A stretch of 64,000 nucleotides of DNA. It comes from Bradyrhizobium sp. (GTDB taxonomy: Bacteria; Pseudomonadota; Alphaproteobacteria; Rhizobiales; Xanthobacteraceae). The notes beneath the pieces were generated by a model. It was not told the origin of the DNA. It did no database searches and saw only the letters and a program-made list of their open reading frames with translations. Location of the stretch: contig NZ_JACRMG010000019.1 of the NCBI RefSeq assembly GCF_016219575.1, forward strand, positions 1-64,000. Direction: 5' to 3'. The position numbers and the translations under genes are program-made. This document shows, in pieces, positions 1-9,176 of this stretch (position 1 is the stretch's first letter; each line of letters starts with the position of its first letter).

Positions 1-385
1 GGGCGCCGGTGCCGAGCAGGTTGCCCGCGGTGGCGCCGTTGATGGTGACGCTCACGCTGGACTTGGCGGAGTAGCCGACGGTGGCCTGCAGCGCCTGGGT
101 GGCGACCGACTTGGCGCTGTCGACCAGCTTCTGCAGCGAGGTGATGCCGGTGTTGGCGGCCTGCAGGACCTGCACGCCGTTGCCGATGCCATCCAGCAGG
201 TTGTTGATGTCGCTGGCGCGGTTATCGAGTGAGGCGGCGGTGAAATAGTTGGTGGGATTGTCGAGAGCCGTGTTGACCTTCTTGCCGGTCGACAGGCGGT
301 TCTGGGTGGTTGCGAGCAGGTCGGCGGTGGACTGCAGTGAGAGGAGGTTCTGACGAACTGACGCCGAGAGGACGATACCGGACAT
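1..385 (-). CDS. fliC: flagellin, 5' part only (gene runs off the left edge)
   Basis: Filament subunit exported through the flagellar type III system. The N-terminal part begins MSGIVLSASVRQNLLSLQST and continues with the conserved D0/D1 heptads (AANTGITSLQKLVDSAKS), as in Bradyrhizobium-type flagellins. The remainder and C-terminus lie outside the window. Two in-frame ATGs exist, at 391 and 385. I chose 385 because the AGAAAGG ribosome site lies about 7 bases upstream of it and only one base from the other. It is transcribed away from flbT, whose product acts post-transcriptionally on flagellin mRNA in other alphaproteobacteria. Whether this is the subpolar or lateral flagellin cannot be told from this part. 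Confidence 0.93.
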   Translation of the reverse strand, partial: MSGIVLSASVRQNLLSLQSTADLLATTQNRLSTGKKVNTALDNPTNYFTAASLDNRASDINNLLDGIGNGVQVLQAANTGITSLQKLVDSAKSVATQALQATVGYSAKSSVSVTINGATAGNLLGTGA

Positions 386-731
386 TTTCATACCTTTCTG
401 GTCTGAAACAACAGGAACAAGCGAGAACCCGACCTTTCGATCGAGCGACGCCCCACTCTGAAACCAAGGTTCTAAGAAAACATGAATTTTGCGGATGACG
501 CTGACCCGAGAGGGGTTAAGGCGACATTTACTGTAACGAGCCGGGTCTCTCCGAAGTTCTACGGAGGAACCCGGTAAAATCGGCCGTCAAACCGCCATTC
601 GCAGTCCCGGCCGTTCACGATTGGTTAACCATGATCGGAAAGGATTACTGCCGTATCGGCCGCAGTCCGCGCCGTCGCGCGCCGGAAGCCGACATTTCTC
701 ACGCGAAAAACGCGGCAAAGGAGAATCAGGC
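386..731. other. intergenic region between divergent fliC and flbT
   Basis: 346 bases with no convincing gene; the short frames here are unsupported on both strands. It must hold the flagellin promoter and 5' leader (the expected FlbT target) and the flbT promoter. I could not identify a clear sigma-28, sigma-54 or sigma-70 box by eye. The flbT ribosome site AAAGGAGA lies at 717-724. No flaF gene sits here, although flaF often accompanies flbT in this group. Confidence 0.6.
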
Positions 732-1163
732 ATGGCCTTGAAAGTCGAACTGAAGCCACACGAACGAATCATCATCGGTGCCTGTGTCGTCACCAACAGC
801 GATCAGCGCGCGCGCCTCCTGATCGACGGCGACCGGATTCCGATCCTGCGCGAGAAGGACATTCTCACGCCCGACACCGCCAACACGCCGGCCAAGCTGG
901 TCTATCTTGCGGTTCAGCTCATGTACCTGTCGCCGGACCCGATGGCGCATCACCCGACCTATTTCAGCCTGGTGCGCGATATCATCTCCGCGATGCCCAG
1001 CGCCTGGCCCTTCATCGAAGGCATCAACAACCACATCCTCAATGGCGATCTCTATCATGCGCTGAAGGAAGCGAAGAAGCTGATCGCGCACGAAGAGCAA
1101 CTGCTCGAGAGCGCGCGCAACCTGCAGGGCCAGGATGCCGCGACCGAACGCAAGTCCGCGTAG
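732..1163 (+). CDS. flbT: flagellar biosynthesis repressor/regulator FlbT
   Basis: Encodes 143 residues of FlbT, a small cytoplasmic RNA-associated regulator of flagellin synthesis. In Caulobacter FlbT binds the flagellin leader and destabilises the mRNA; in some rhizobia it acts positively. The start MALKVELKPHERIIIGACVV is the conserved FlbT N-terminus, and the central stretch containing AKLVYLAVQLMYL is also typical. The ATG at 732 is preceded by AAAGGAGA 8 bases upstream; an upstream in-frame start at 621 adds unrelated residues and is rejected. The gene diverges from fliC, converges on flgL, and ends just before a strong hairpin terminator. Confidence 0.94.
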   Translation: MALKVELKPHERIIIGACVVTNSDQRARLLIDGDRIPILREKDILTPDTANTPAKLVYLAVQLMYLSPDPMAHHPTYFSLVRDIISAMPSAWPFIEGINNHILNGDLYHALKEAKKLIAHEEQLLESARNLQGQDAATERKSA

Positions 1164-1185
1164 ACCTCCGCAACCCCGCGAAACG

Positions 1186-1213
1186 AAAAGGCCCGCTCCG
1201 CGCGGGCCTTTTT
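1186..1213 (+). terminator. rho-independent terminator, probably bidirectional, between flbT and flgL
   Basis: An 11-bp perfect stem (AAAAGGCCCGC at 1186-1196 with GCGGGCCTTTT at 1202-1212) around a 5-base loop, with a T run on the plus strand and an A run at the other side. It can therefore end both flbT (plus) and the flgE-flgK-flgL transcript (minus). Confidence 0.9.
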
Positions 1214-1237
1214 GTTGGCGGGTGATTTCCCGGGAAG

Positions 1238-3118
1238 CTATCCGATCGGCAGGTACTTGGTCAGCGACGTCTGGTACAGCAGCGACGTGGTCTGATACGA
1301 CGCCTGCAGAGCGGTCTGCAGTGCGAGGATTTTGGTTGCGACCTCGTCCTGGTTGATGCCTTCGATGGAGTCCAGCATCGTCTGCGCCATGCCCTTGAGC
1401 TGGGTCTGTCGATCGGTTGCGGACTTGACGGCGCTCTGCACACCGGCGAATTCGGCCTGCATGTCCTGGATCGACTGCTGGCCGGTCTGCGGCGCCAGGT
1501 TCGATGAAATGCGCTGTTGCAGCGCGTTGACCTGCGCGCCGGCGTTCGAATTGGCGGTATTGGTCGTAACCGCGGAGTAGACCGCGATCATCTGCAACTG
1601 GTAACGCAGCGCCTGCTCGTTGGCACGCGCGCCGTATTGAACGTTGATCGATTGGTCGACACGCGCGACCGCAGTGCCGCGCGCCGGATCCGGACCGTTC
1701 TCGCCGGTGTACCAGGACACCGTGTTTGCCGCAGTGCCGCCGATCAGTGCCGTCGAGGTGTTGAACGGCGGTCCGTTGACGCGCAGCGGCGCCGGATTGG
1801 CGCTGACTGCGGGACCGAACCCGAGCGCGGCAAACGCCGCCGCATTCGAGCTGGTCACCGACAGGCTCTGGCCGTCGGCGCCATGCAGCGTGATCGCGCC
1901 GTTGCCTACGGTCGACGCGTTCTTGGTGCCCGTGATCGAGTCGATCTTCGCCAGCAGCGCCTGCACGCTGTCGGTAACGTTGAGCTGGTTGCCGGTGGCG
2001 CCCGACGCCACGAAGGTGATCGCGGTACCGTTGACGGTAATGGTGTCGCCGGCCGCGAAGCTCGTCGTCAGCGAGTCGGTTCCGGCAACGCCCGACAGCG
2101 CCGTGTTGCCGGTGATCGGCGCCGGCACGACGTCCTGGTTGTTGACGGAAATGCCGCCGATCGACGCCGACGGGTTGAAGAAGTTGTTGGACGCGGCGAT
2201 CGCGGACGCCGCGACCAGCGCGGTGTCGCCGAGCTTCTGGATCGAACTATTCAGTGCTGCCTGAAGGTTTGTCGTCGTCGCCGCCGTATCGACGCCGATC
2301 AGGAACGAGCCGGCCGGTGTCGGCGAGGTGGTGGTCGCGGTCAGCGTGATCTGCTCGCTGGTGCCGTCGGGCAGATTGAGATTGAAGGTGATCTTGTCGC
2401 CGTCGTTCGGGTTGACCGCGCCGAGGTCGACCGACGCCGAAGGCGGCACGCCCCCCGGCTGCGCCACCGTCGCACCCGTCAGCGACGAGGTAATTGCGCC
2501 GAGCTTGAAGCCGAATGGCGAGCCGTCTTCCGAGATCGCAGTGACGGTCGTCGTCAGCGGCGGCGATGCAACGGTGAGGCGCCCCATATTGCCGACGCCC
2601 TGGTCGGCCTGGCGGCGCTCGTCGATCAACTGCTTCAGCCCGGCCTGCGCGCCGTTGCCGTTGATCATCACGTCCGCCGACACGGTCGCCGCGGTATCCG
2701 AGGCGCGCCCGGAAAACAGGTAGCGGTCGCCGGACTGGCTGTTGAGCAGCGACACCGCGTTGGCGAACGCCGCCTGCGCCGTGATCTGGCCCGAGCTCTG
2801 ACCGTTGTTGTTGAGCACGATGGTCGACGAGGCGGCCGCGGCTTTCACGCTATGCCCGATGTCGATCATGCCCTGCAGTGCCAGATTGACGACGGAGAGC
2901 CGGGTGTTGACGTTGGTTGCGGTGTCCGAAAACGCGTCGATGCTCGCGACCTGGGAGCGCAGGCTCAGCGCAAAGCCGCGGTCCGGCCCCTGCCCGGCAT
3001 AGGTGGTGGCGACCCGGCCGCTGGCGAGTTGCGTCGTCAGATCATTGAGCTGATTGCGGAGAGTGACAATCGCCGATCCGATATAGGCGGTCTTGCCGTT
3101 AACGCCGTCGATAGCCAT
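1238..3118 (-). CDS. flgL: flagellar hook-associated protein 3 FlgL, with inserted Flagellin_IN-like module
   Basis: Hook-filament junction protein of 626 residues. The flagellin-like N-terminus (residues 1-150, with DLTTQLASGRVATTY) and C-terminus (ending SLLYQTSLTKYLPIG) are the D0/D1 coiled-coil regions of FlgL. At 626 residues it is about twice the enterobacterial FlgL (about 317), because of a large variable middle. Residues about 340-434 (window 1817-2101) form a module with GDTITVNGT, GNQLN and LLAKIDSITGT motifs that is nearly duplicated in FlgE next door. It is the last gene of flgE-flgK-flgL, 7 bases after flgK, and ends at the bidirectional terminator. Confidence 0.93.
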   Translation of the reverse strand: MAIDGVNGKTAYIGSAIVTLRNQLNDLTTQLASGRVATTYAGQGPDRGFALSLRSQVASIDAFSDTATNVNTRLSVVNLALQGMIDIGHSVKAAAASSTIVLNNNGQSSGQITAQAAFANAVSLLNSQSGDRYLFSGRASDTAATVSADVMINGNGAQAGLKQLIDERRQADQGVGNMGRLTVASPPLTTTVTAISEDGSPFGFKLGAITSSLTGATVAQPGGVPPSASVDLGAVNPNDGDKITFNLNLPDGTSEQITLTATTTSPTPAGSFLIGVDTAATTTNLQAALNSSIQKLGDTALVAASAIAASNNFFNPSASIGGISVNNQDVVPAPITGNTALSGVAGTDSLTTSFAAGDTITVNGTAITFVASGATGNQLNVTDSVQALLAKIDSITGTKNASTVGNGAITLHGADGQSLSVTSSNAAAFAALGFGPAVSANPAPLRVNGPPFNTSTALIGGTAANTVSWYTGENGPDPARGTAVARVDQSINVQYGARANEQALRYQLQMIAVYSAVTTNTANSNAGAQVNALQQRISSNLAPQTGQQSIQDMQAEFAGVQSAVKSATDRQTQLKGMAQTMLDSIEGINQDEVATKILALQTALQASYQTTSLLYQTSLTKYLPIG

Positions 3119-3125
3119 GAACTCC

Positions 3126-5000
3126 TCACATCGCCTGGATCAGCGTGTCGTACATCTGCTTGATGGACGACATCACGCGCGCGTTGGCGGAATAGGCATT
3201 CTGCAGCGCCAGCAGATGGGCCATCTCGTCGTCGATGTTGACGCCGGAAATTGACGTCACCTTCTCCTTCAGCGTGTTGAGCACGACGTCCTGGCCGTCG
3301 GCGAGCTGCTTGGCGGCGGTGGCCGCCTCGCCCTGCTGGCTGAGGATCTGCCGCACGAAATTTGTCAGCGTGCCCGTGAACGGTGTGCTCGTCGTGCCAA
3401 TGCCGGTCTGCGGCGTGTAGCGGAACGTGCCCGACGACAGCTGGTTGAGCACGAAATTGGCGCGGACGTTGTCGCCGGCAGGAGTCAGCGGGCTGGTCGA
3501 ATAGACCACCATACGCGAGGGATCGCCGAGCAGCACGGTGTTGACGCTGATGCGGCCGGCAAGGCCGGTCATCTGCGAGCCGGCCGCACCGATCGCGCCC
3601 GAGTAGGGCTTGCCGTTGTCGGTGAACAACGGCAACTCGGCGTTGCCCGACGTCAGCGACTGCATCGTGGCGGTGACCGAGGCGGCAAGTATGTCCGAAC
3701 GGTTCGGCGCACCATCGTCCAGCACGCGCAGCGTCGAGCCGGACGGGTTGGCGAACTGCAGGTCGGAGCCGGCAAGGGCGGCGTTTAGCTGGGAAACGAC
3801 GGACGCCATGCCGGCCGAGAAGTCGATGCCGAGCACCTCGTCGTTGGGATCGAGCGTCGCGCTGTTGGAGAGCGGCAGCACGCTCGGATCGTCGACGCGC
3901 ACGATCGACAGATTGTGCGTCGTGTTGGTCGTGTTGTCCCTGTAGGTGACGTGAATGACGTTGCCGGTCTGCAATCCCGTGAGGTCGAGGTCGTAGCCGG
4001 CTGCCGCGCCCGAAGTCGCCGGCACGCCATCGGTGGTCTTGTCCGACACTGCGCTCGACATGGCGGCCGCAAACTGGTCGATCTGGGTCTGCGCCTTCAC
4101 CAGGGTGTCGTCACGCAGCTCGAGATAGGCCGCGATCTTGCCCGAGCGGATCGATTTGGTCGACACCAGGTCGTAGTCGCCGCCATGCGGGAAGCTGATG
4201 GTCAGCGAGCCGACGGTGCTCTTGGTCGGATCGTTGCTGTACAGGGTAGTAGGCGTCATCGTGCCCTGTGGATTGAACTTCAGGGTCGCCGCTTCGGTGC
4301 CGACCAGCTGCACGCCGGAATTGGTGAACACCGTCACCTGGTTGAGGTTGTTGGTGACGACGCGGATGTCCATCAGCTCCGAGAGCTGGTCGATATATTG
4401 ATCGCGCTGGTCGAGCAGCGCGGCCGTCGAGGCATCGGTCTTGCCGCTGGCCTGCAGCTGATTGTTGATCGCCGCGATCTGCTTCATCGCATTGTTGGCC
4501 GTGATGACGGACTCGTTGATGCCGGTCTCGGCGTTGGCGCGCAGGCTCTGGATGCCCGCCGTGGTCGAGTTGAGCTCCTGGGCCAGCGACGCCGCGGCGT
4601 TGACGGCGCCGATACGCGCCGATTGCGAGTCCGGGCTGGTGGAAAGGCCCTGCAGCGCGGTGAGGAAGCTGTTGAACGCGTCCTCGATCGTGCCGCTCTG
4701 GGCGGGGTTGCCGTAGACGCCCTGCAGGTTGGAAAGAAACGACGAGCGGATGTCGGCATAGGCGGCGCCCGACGATTCCGTGCGCACCTGGCTCTGCAGG
4801 TACTGGTCGAGCTGGCGGTTGACGCCGTTGATGAGGACGCTCGAGCCATAGTCGCCGGTAGATCCGGTAACCTGGTTGACGGTCTTCTTGACGTAGCCGG
4901 GCGTCTCCGCGTTGGCGACGTTGGATGAGACCAGCGCGAGCGAGTTCTGCGTCGCGCGCAGGCCCGACATTGCGGTGGAAAGGGCTTGGCTTAGACCCAT
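3126..5000 (-). CDS. flgK: flagellar hook-associated protein 1 FlgK
   Basis: Junction protein of 624 residues joining hook and FlgL. The N-terminus MGLSQALSTAMSGLRATQNS followed by SSNVANAETPGYVKK is the classic FlgK/rod-hook motif. The C-terminus VNIDDEMAHLLALQNAYSAN and its coiled-coil tail match the FlgK C-terminal domain. Size is normal for alphaproteobacterial FlgK. It lies between flgE (34 bases upstream) and flgL (7 bases downstream), so the three are almost certainly one operon encoding hook and junction in assembly order. Confidence 0.95.
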   Translation of the reverse strand: MGLSQALSTAMSGLRATQNSLALVSSNVANAETPGYVKKTVNQVTGSTGDYGSSVLINGVNRQLDQYLQSQVRTESSGAAYADIRSSFLSNLQGVYGNPAQSGTIEDAFNSFLTALQGLSTSPDSQSARIGAVNAAASLAQELNSTTAGIQSLRANAETGINESVITANNAMKQIAAINNQLQASGKTDASTAALLDQRDQYIDQLSELMDIRVVTNNLNQVTVFTNSGVQLVGTEAATLKFNPQGTMTPTTLYSNDPTKSTVGSLTISFPHGGDYDLVSTKSIRSGKIAAYLELRDDTLVKAQTQIDQFAAAMSSAVSDKTTDGVPATSGAAAGYDLDLTGLQTGNVIHVTYRDNTTNTTHNLSIVRVDDPSVLPLSNSATLDPNDEVLGIDFSAGMASVVSQLNAALAGSDLQFANPSGSTLRVLDDGAPNRSDILAASVTATMQSLTSGNAELPLFTDNGKPYSGAIGAAGSQMTGLAGRISVNTVLLGDPSRMVVYSTSPLTPAGDNVRANFVLNQLSSGTFRYTPQTGIGTTSTPFTGTLTNFVRQILSQQGEAATAAKQLADGQDVVLNTLKEKVTSISGVNIDDEMAHLLALQNAYSANARVMSSIKQMYDTLIQAM

Positions 5001-5034
5001 GACTGACTACCCGTCCCGATCCCGATCTCGCGCA

Positions 5035-6840
5035 CTACCGCATGACGTTGAGGAGATCCTGCACCATCGAGTTGGCGGTGGTGATGACCTTGGTGTTCGC
5101 CGAATAGGCCTGCTGGGTCACGATCAGCTTGGTGAACTCGTCGGCGATGTCGGTGTTGGAGCTCTCCAGCGACGAGCCCACGATGGTTCCGGACTTGCCG
5201 AACAGCGCCTGGCCGGATTCGTCGGTCGCCTCGAACGCGCCGCCGTTGACGCGCTTGAGGAAGTTGGTGCCGTTGAAGCTTGCGATCGAGATCAGCGCGA
5301 GGTCGAGGTTGCGGCCGTTGGAATAGTTGCCGACGATGCGGCCGTTGGTCGAAACGCCGACGGACTGCAGCTGACCGGCCGGGAAGCCGTCCTGCTGGAT
5401 CTGGTTGACCTGCACGTTGCCGTTGGCGTCGGCGAATTGCGTCACGCCGCCGGTGCCGAAACTGATCACGGGACTGCCGAGCGCCACGCCGTTGACGACG
5501 ACGTTGTTGAGCGTGACCGAGGCGATCGCCGGCGACATCTGGCCGCTCGCCGAGAACGTGAAATTCTGGTTGACGTTCTGCCAGGCGACGTTGGTGCCGG
5601 TCGCGTTCGCATTGACCTGATAGAACAGGTTCCAGGTGTCGGTGTGGCCGGCGCCGAGAGAGGCGCTGTCGATCTTGGCCCAGCGGAACTGCAGGTTCAC
5701 CGGCGCGCCCGAGACGTCATAGGACGTGACCGCGCCGCCCGAGACGGACTCGTCGAGGAAGGTGGAGTTGTCGTTGCCGATCACCTGACCTGTGCCCACC
5801 GTGCCGCCGCCGCCGCGCGTTGCGGTCGCGGTGCCGGTAAAGCCGAGGGCGGCAAAGGCCGTCGTGTTCGAGGTCGTCACCGTGAGATCGGAAGTGGTGC
5901 CGGAATGCAGCGTGATCGAACCGCCGGTGATCGTCGAGGGAATCGCGGTGCCGGTGATGGAGTCGATCTTGGCGAGCAGCGTGGTGATGTTGTCGGTGAT
6001 GTTGAGCTGGTTGCCGACGGCGCCCGCCGCCACGAAGGTGACGACAGTGCCGTTCACCGTGATGGTGTCGCCGGCAAGGAAGTTGGCGGAAATCGAATCG
6101 GTGCCTACTGCGCCGTTGAGCAACGTGGCACCGGTATTCGCGACCGAAGGCGTGTCCTTGTTGTTCTGCACGGTGCCTGAAGTCGAGGCGTCGGTGTAGG
6201 GCGCAGCCGGCGTGCCCAGCACCACCGGGTTATAGCCGGCGCTGTACGAGGCCGGCGCCAGCAATTCGGAGCCGGGCACGGAGGTGTCGTGCTTGGTGGT
6301 CAGCGGGTAGCTGGCGAGGTTGGCGCGATAGTCGATCTTGGTGGTTTCCTGCGCGGGCAGGAAGTCGTTCTGGAATTTCAGCACCTGCGGCGAGCTGCCG
6401 GTCGGGTTGCCGGTGGTCGGATCGATCGGCACGCCCTCGAGATAGTAGCCGGCGCCATTGACGAGATAACCGCTCTTGTCGAGCTGGAAGTCGCCGCGAC
6501 GGGTGTAGCGGTCGACGCCGTCGAACACCGGCGTGCCGTCGGTGAAGTTCGAGGGCTTCTGCACCGCAAAGAAGCCGTTACCGTTGATGGCCATGAAGGT
6601 CGCGACCTGCGCCGATTGCACGTCGCCCTGCACCGAGTTGGTCGAGCGCGATTGTGTCGTCACGCCGCCGGCGAGCTGGGCGGTGAGCGCCGTCTGCGGG
6701 ATCAAGTCGAGGAATGAGGTATCGATGCGCTTGAACGCCGTCGTCTGCGAGTTGGCGATGTTGCCCGAGACGTTTTCAAGTGCGTAGGAGTTGGCGCGCA
6801 GGCCGCCCACCGACGTCGTAAGTGCGCCGAAGATACCCAT
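5035..6840 (-). CDS. flgE: flagellar hook protein FlgE, with inserted Flagellin_IN-like module
   Basis: Universal-joint hook subunit of 601 residues. The N-terminus (MGIFGALTTSVGGLRANSYA, then VSGNIANSQTTAFKR) and the C-terminus (SNTDIADEFTKLIVTQQAYS, then NTKVITTANSMVQDLLNVM) are the conserved rod/hook domains; FAINGNGFF-like and GDFQLDKSGYLVNGAGYYL motifs are FlgE-typical. Residues about 239-335 (window 5836-6126) carry a module nearly identical in layout to one in FlgL. First gene of the flgE-flgK-flgL run. No obvious promoter was recognised in the 180 bases upstream. Confidence 0.95.
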   Translation of the reverse strand: MGIFGALTTSVGGLRANSYALENVSGNIANSQTTAFKRIDTSFLDLIPQTALTAQLAGGVTTQSRSTNSVQGDVQSAQVATFMAINGNGFFAVQKPSNFTDGTPVFDGVDRYTRRGDFQLDKSGYLVNGAGYYLEGVPIDPTTGNPTGSSPQVLKFQNDFLPAQETTKIDYRANLASYPLTTKHDTSVPGSELLAPASYSAGYNPVVLGTPAAPYTDASTSGTVQNNKDTPSVANTGATLLNGAVGTDSISANFLAGDTITVNGTVVTFVAAGAVGNQLNITDNITTLLAKIDSITGTAIPSTITGGSITLHSGTTSDLTVTTSNTTAFAALGFTGTATATRGGGGTVGTGQVIGNDNSTFLDESVSGGAVTSYDVSGAPVNLQFRWAKIDSASLGAGHTDTWNLFYQVNANATGTNVAWQNVNQNFTFSASGQMSPAIASVTLNNVVVNGVALGSPVISFGTGGVTQFADANGNVQVNQIQQDGFPAGQLQSVGVSTNGRIVGNYSNGRNLDLALISIASFNGTNFLKRVNGGAFEATDESGQALFGKSGTIVGSSLESSNTDIADEFTKLIVTQQAYSANTKVITTANSMVQDLLNVMR

Positions 6841-6944
6841 GACATGTTCTCCACATTCGTTCCGCGCGGCGGGGCCGCATTCGGATCAGCCGTCGCAAGC
6901 GGCGTGCCAAAGTGGAAAACGTAGTCAGATCATATGGTTGAATG

Positions 6945-6970
6945 AAAAGCCCCGGTCGCAGGACCAGGGC
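6945..6970 (-). terminator. rho-independent terminator downstream of msrB
   Basis: On the minus strand, a 9-bp stem with one G-U pair (GCCCTGGTC with GACCGGGGC, loop CTGC) is followed directly by TTTT. It lies 50 bases after the msrB stop codon. Confidence 0.8.
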
Positions 6971-7020
6971 CTAAATTGCCGGGGCCGGGCAACAATTGCC
7001 GCCCTCGACCGGGTTTCGCC

Positions 7021-7521
7021 TCAGGACGCCGACGCCGACGCCGACTTGAAGACGAGGCCGAAACCGTCGATGCAATAGCGCAACCCGGTCGGCTTCGGGC
7101 CATCGTCGAAGACATGGCCGAGATGGCCGCCGCAGCGGCGGCAATGCACCTCGATGCGGGTCATGCCGTAGGAGCGGTCCTCGGTGCGCCCGAGCGCGTT
7201 GTCCAGCGGCTGCCAGAAGCTGGGCCAGCCGGTGCCGCTGTCGAACTTGGTGTCGGAAGAGAACAGCGGCAGGTCGCAGCCGGCGCAGGCGAAGATGCCC
7301 TTGCGATGCTCCTTCAGCAGCGGACTCGATCCCGGACGCTCGGTGCCGTGCTTGCGCAGGATCTCGTATTGCTGCGGCGTCAGCTGCGCGCGCCATTCGG
7401 CGTCGGTCTTCTCGACCTCGAATTTCTCGGCGGCGTGGGCCGGCTCGGTGCGCAGCCAGCGGAAGGTGACGAGGCCGAGCAGGCCGGCAACTGAAGCAAG
7501 CAAGATGCGGCGGTCCATCAT
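7021..7521 (-). CDS. msrB: periplasmic peptide-methionine (R)-S-oxide reductase MsrB
   Basis: Reduces methionine-R-sulfoxide in oxidised proteins. 166 residues: a Tat-like leader with twin Arg (DRRILLASVAGLLGL) and an AHA cleavage site, then the MsrB domain with zinc motifs CAGC and CRRC, the SGTGWPSFWQP segment, and the catalytic Cys in RYCID. Most MsrB proteins have RYC-x-N, so Asp in place of Asn is noteworthy. The extreme C-terminus is a SASASAS tail encoded by a GACGCC-type microrepeat at about 7021-7045. Stand-alone gene with its own terminator. Confidence 0.93.
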   Translation of the reverse strand: MMDRRILLASVAGLLGLVTFRWLRTEPAHAAEKFEVEKTDAEWRAQLTPQQYEILRKHGTERPGSSPLLKEHRKGIFACAGCDLPLFSSDTKFDSGTGWPSFWQPLDNALGRTEDRSYGMTRIEVHCRRCGGHLGHVFDDGPKPTGLRYCIDGFGLVFKSASASAS

Positions 7522-7605
7522 GGTTTCTCCGTATGGGCAGGTTTGCCCCGAGATACGGCGCGCAGGACCCTGAAGTTACACGGATCGCAGCCCCCCGGCC
7601 TCACA

Positions 7606-9078
7606 TTAATGCGAGGACGGACCGCCCTCGCCCTCGGTTGTGGCGGCAGGTTCGGGCGGCGGCGCCTGCGGCCGCGCCGGACGAGGCTGGCCGGGCGGCG
7701 GACGGCGGCGCGGGGGAGCGCGCGTTCCGGCCTGGCGATTGGCCTCGGCCAGTCGCGCCTCGCGCTGGCGTTCCTTCAGCCGCGCCCGCTCCCGGTAGCG
7801 CGCCAGCACGCCGGCAGCGGCGGAACTGCCCCGCGTCCATTTGCCGATCAGATGTCCGGCAACCCGGCCGGTCGGCCCGCCGGCCCACACCAGCTCGAAC
7901 GGCGAGAACAGCCGCCAGCGCTCGTCGCCCCACAGGATGCTGCGCGCGACCAGAAGCCCCGCCATCGCCGAGGTGCCGAGGCCCTGCCGGCCAAAGCCGC
8001 TCGCCACCCACAGGCCTTTGCGCAACTGCCCGACCTGCGGCATGCCATGCACGGTCAATCCGACCGCGCCGCCGAACACGTCCGCGATCGCGACCCTGCC
8101 GAGCCGCGGAAACACCGTGTTGATGCGGCGCTGGATGGCGGAAGCAAAGCGTTTCGGCCGCGCGTCCCAGGTGGTCTCGGGGCTCGCCCACATCAGGCGG
8201 TCGCCGTCGACGATGCGAAACTGGTCGATGCCGTCGGAGTCCATCACCGATCCCCGGAAGGCGATCACCTCGCCGAGGCGCTCGCCGAGCGGCTCGCTCA
8301 CCGCCGCATAGCGCCACACCGGCAGCAGCGTTTCCGACAGCCGCCGCAGCGGCGCGCCGAGATGCACGTTGCCGCACAGCACGATGTGCGAGGCGCGCAG
8401 CCGCGCCGACGGCGTCACGATGCGCTTGCGGATGCCGGAAGGATCGATGCTGACCACCGGCGTGTCCTCGAAGATGCGCGCCCCGGCGCGCCGCGCCAGC
8501 GCGGCCAGGCCGTGGACATATTTTCGGGAGTCGATCTGGAACGCCTTCGGATAATGGATGCCGTGGAAGTAACGGTCCGTGCGCAGCTCGCTGCGCACGC
8601 GATCGACCTGCCAGCCCTCCACCTCGGTATCGAAATCGGAGGACAGCACCTGCAGCCGGCTGATCAGTGCCTCGCCGGCATCGACATTGCTGACTTCGAG
8701 CGCGCCTTCGCTGAAGGCGATGCCGGGCATCGCCTCTTCCGTCGCGGTGGTGCGGACGTGATCGACGCCTTCCTTCGACAGCGCCCAGAGCTCCCTTGCA
8801 TCCTCCAGCCCGACCCGGTCGACCAGATCGGACACAGGCAGGCCGAATCCGGGCATCACCGTGCCGAGATGATGGCCGGATGCGCCCCAGCCGACATGGC
8901 GCCCCTCCAGCACGGCGATGCTGGCGCCGAGCCGGGCTGCTTCCAGCGCCACCGTGAGCCCCGCCAGGCCCGCGCCGACGATGGCGATGTCGACGTCCAG
9001 GTCGAACGACAGCCGCGAGCGCGGCTGCTGCGCTGCGGCGTCATTTCCGTTCGTCATACTTGTGGAAGTCCCGCTCAT
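7606..9078 (-). CDS. FAD-dependent oxidoreductase (DAO/PuuB-like)
   Basis: 490-residue flavoprotein of the D-amino-acid oxidase superfamily, which includes gamma-glutamylputrescine oxidase. It probably oxidises an amine or amino acid; the substrate is not determinable here. The Rossmann FAD motif IVGAGLAGLTVALEAARLG is at about residues 33-51, followed by HHLGTVMPGFG. The C-terminal FAD-contact segment (VASGFGRQGLGTSAMAG) is also present. The last 60 or so residues are Arg/Pro/Ala-rich low complexity. Start at 9078; a second ATG seven codons in is equally possible. It diverges from sixA with a 98-base gap. Confidence 0.85.
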   Translation of the reverse strand: MSGTSTSMTNGNDAAAQQPRSRLSFDLDVDIAIVGAGLAGLTVALEAARLGASIAVLEGRHVGWGASGHHLGTVMPGFGLPVSDLVDRVGLEDARELWALSKEGVDHVRTTATEEAMPGIAFSEGALEVSNVDAGEALISRLQVLSSDFDTEVEGWQVDRVRSELRTDRYFHGIHYPKAFQIDSRKYVHGLAALARRAGARIFEDTPVVSIDPSGIRKRIVTPSARLRASHIVLCGNVHLGAPLRRLSETLLPVWRYAAVSEPLGERLGEVIAFRGSVMDSDGIDQFRIVDGDRLMWASPETTWDARPKRFASAIQRRINTVFPRLGRVAIADVFGGAVGLTVHGMPQVGQLRKGLWVASGFGRQGLGTSAMAGLLVARSILWGDERWRLFSPFELVWAGGPTGRVAGHLIGKWTRGSSAAAGVLARYRERARLKERQREARLAEANRQAGTRAPPRRRPPPGQPRPARPQAPPPEPAATTEGEGGPSSH

Positions 9079-9176
9079 GGCGTTTTCTTAGACCGACGAT
9101 GCGGCGCTTGTCACCTTGTCCTGAAGGCTGGCTTGTAGTTAATCCGCGGAACCAGGCCGAATCGAGATCCTCGCCC

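Noticed and set aside
1517..3163. A 548-residue plus-strand frame opposite flgL, Arg/Val-rich
   Set aside because: Composition (RRR, VGRG) is the antisense shadow of a high-GC gene; flgL on the other strand has clear family motifs.
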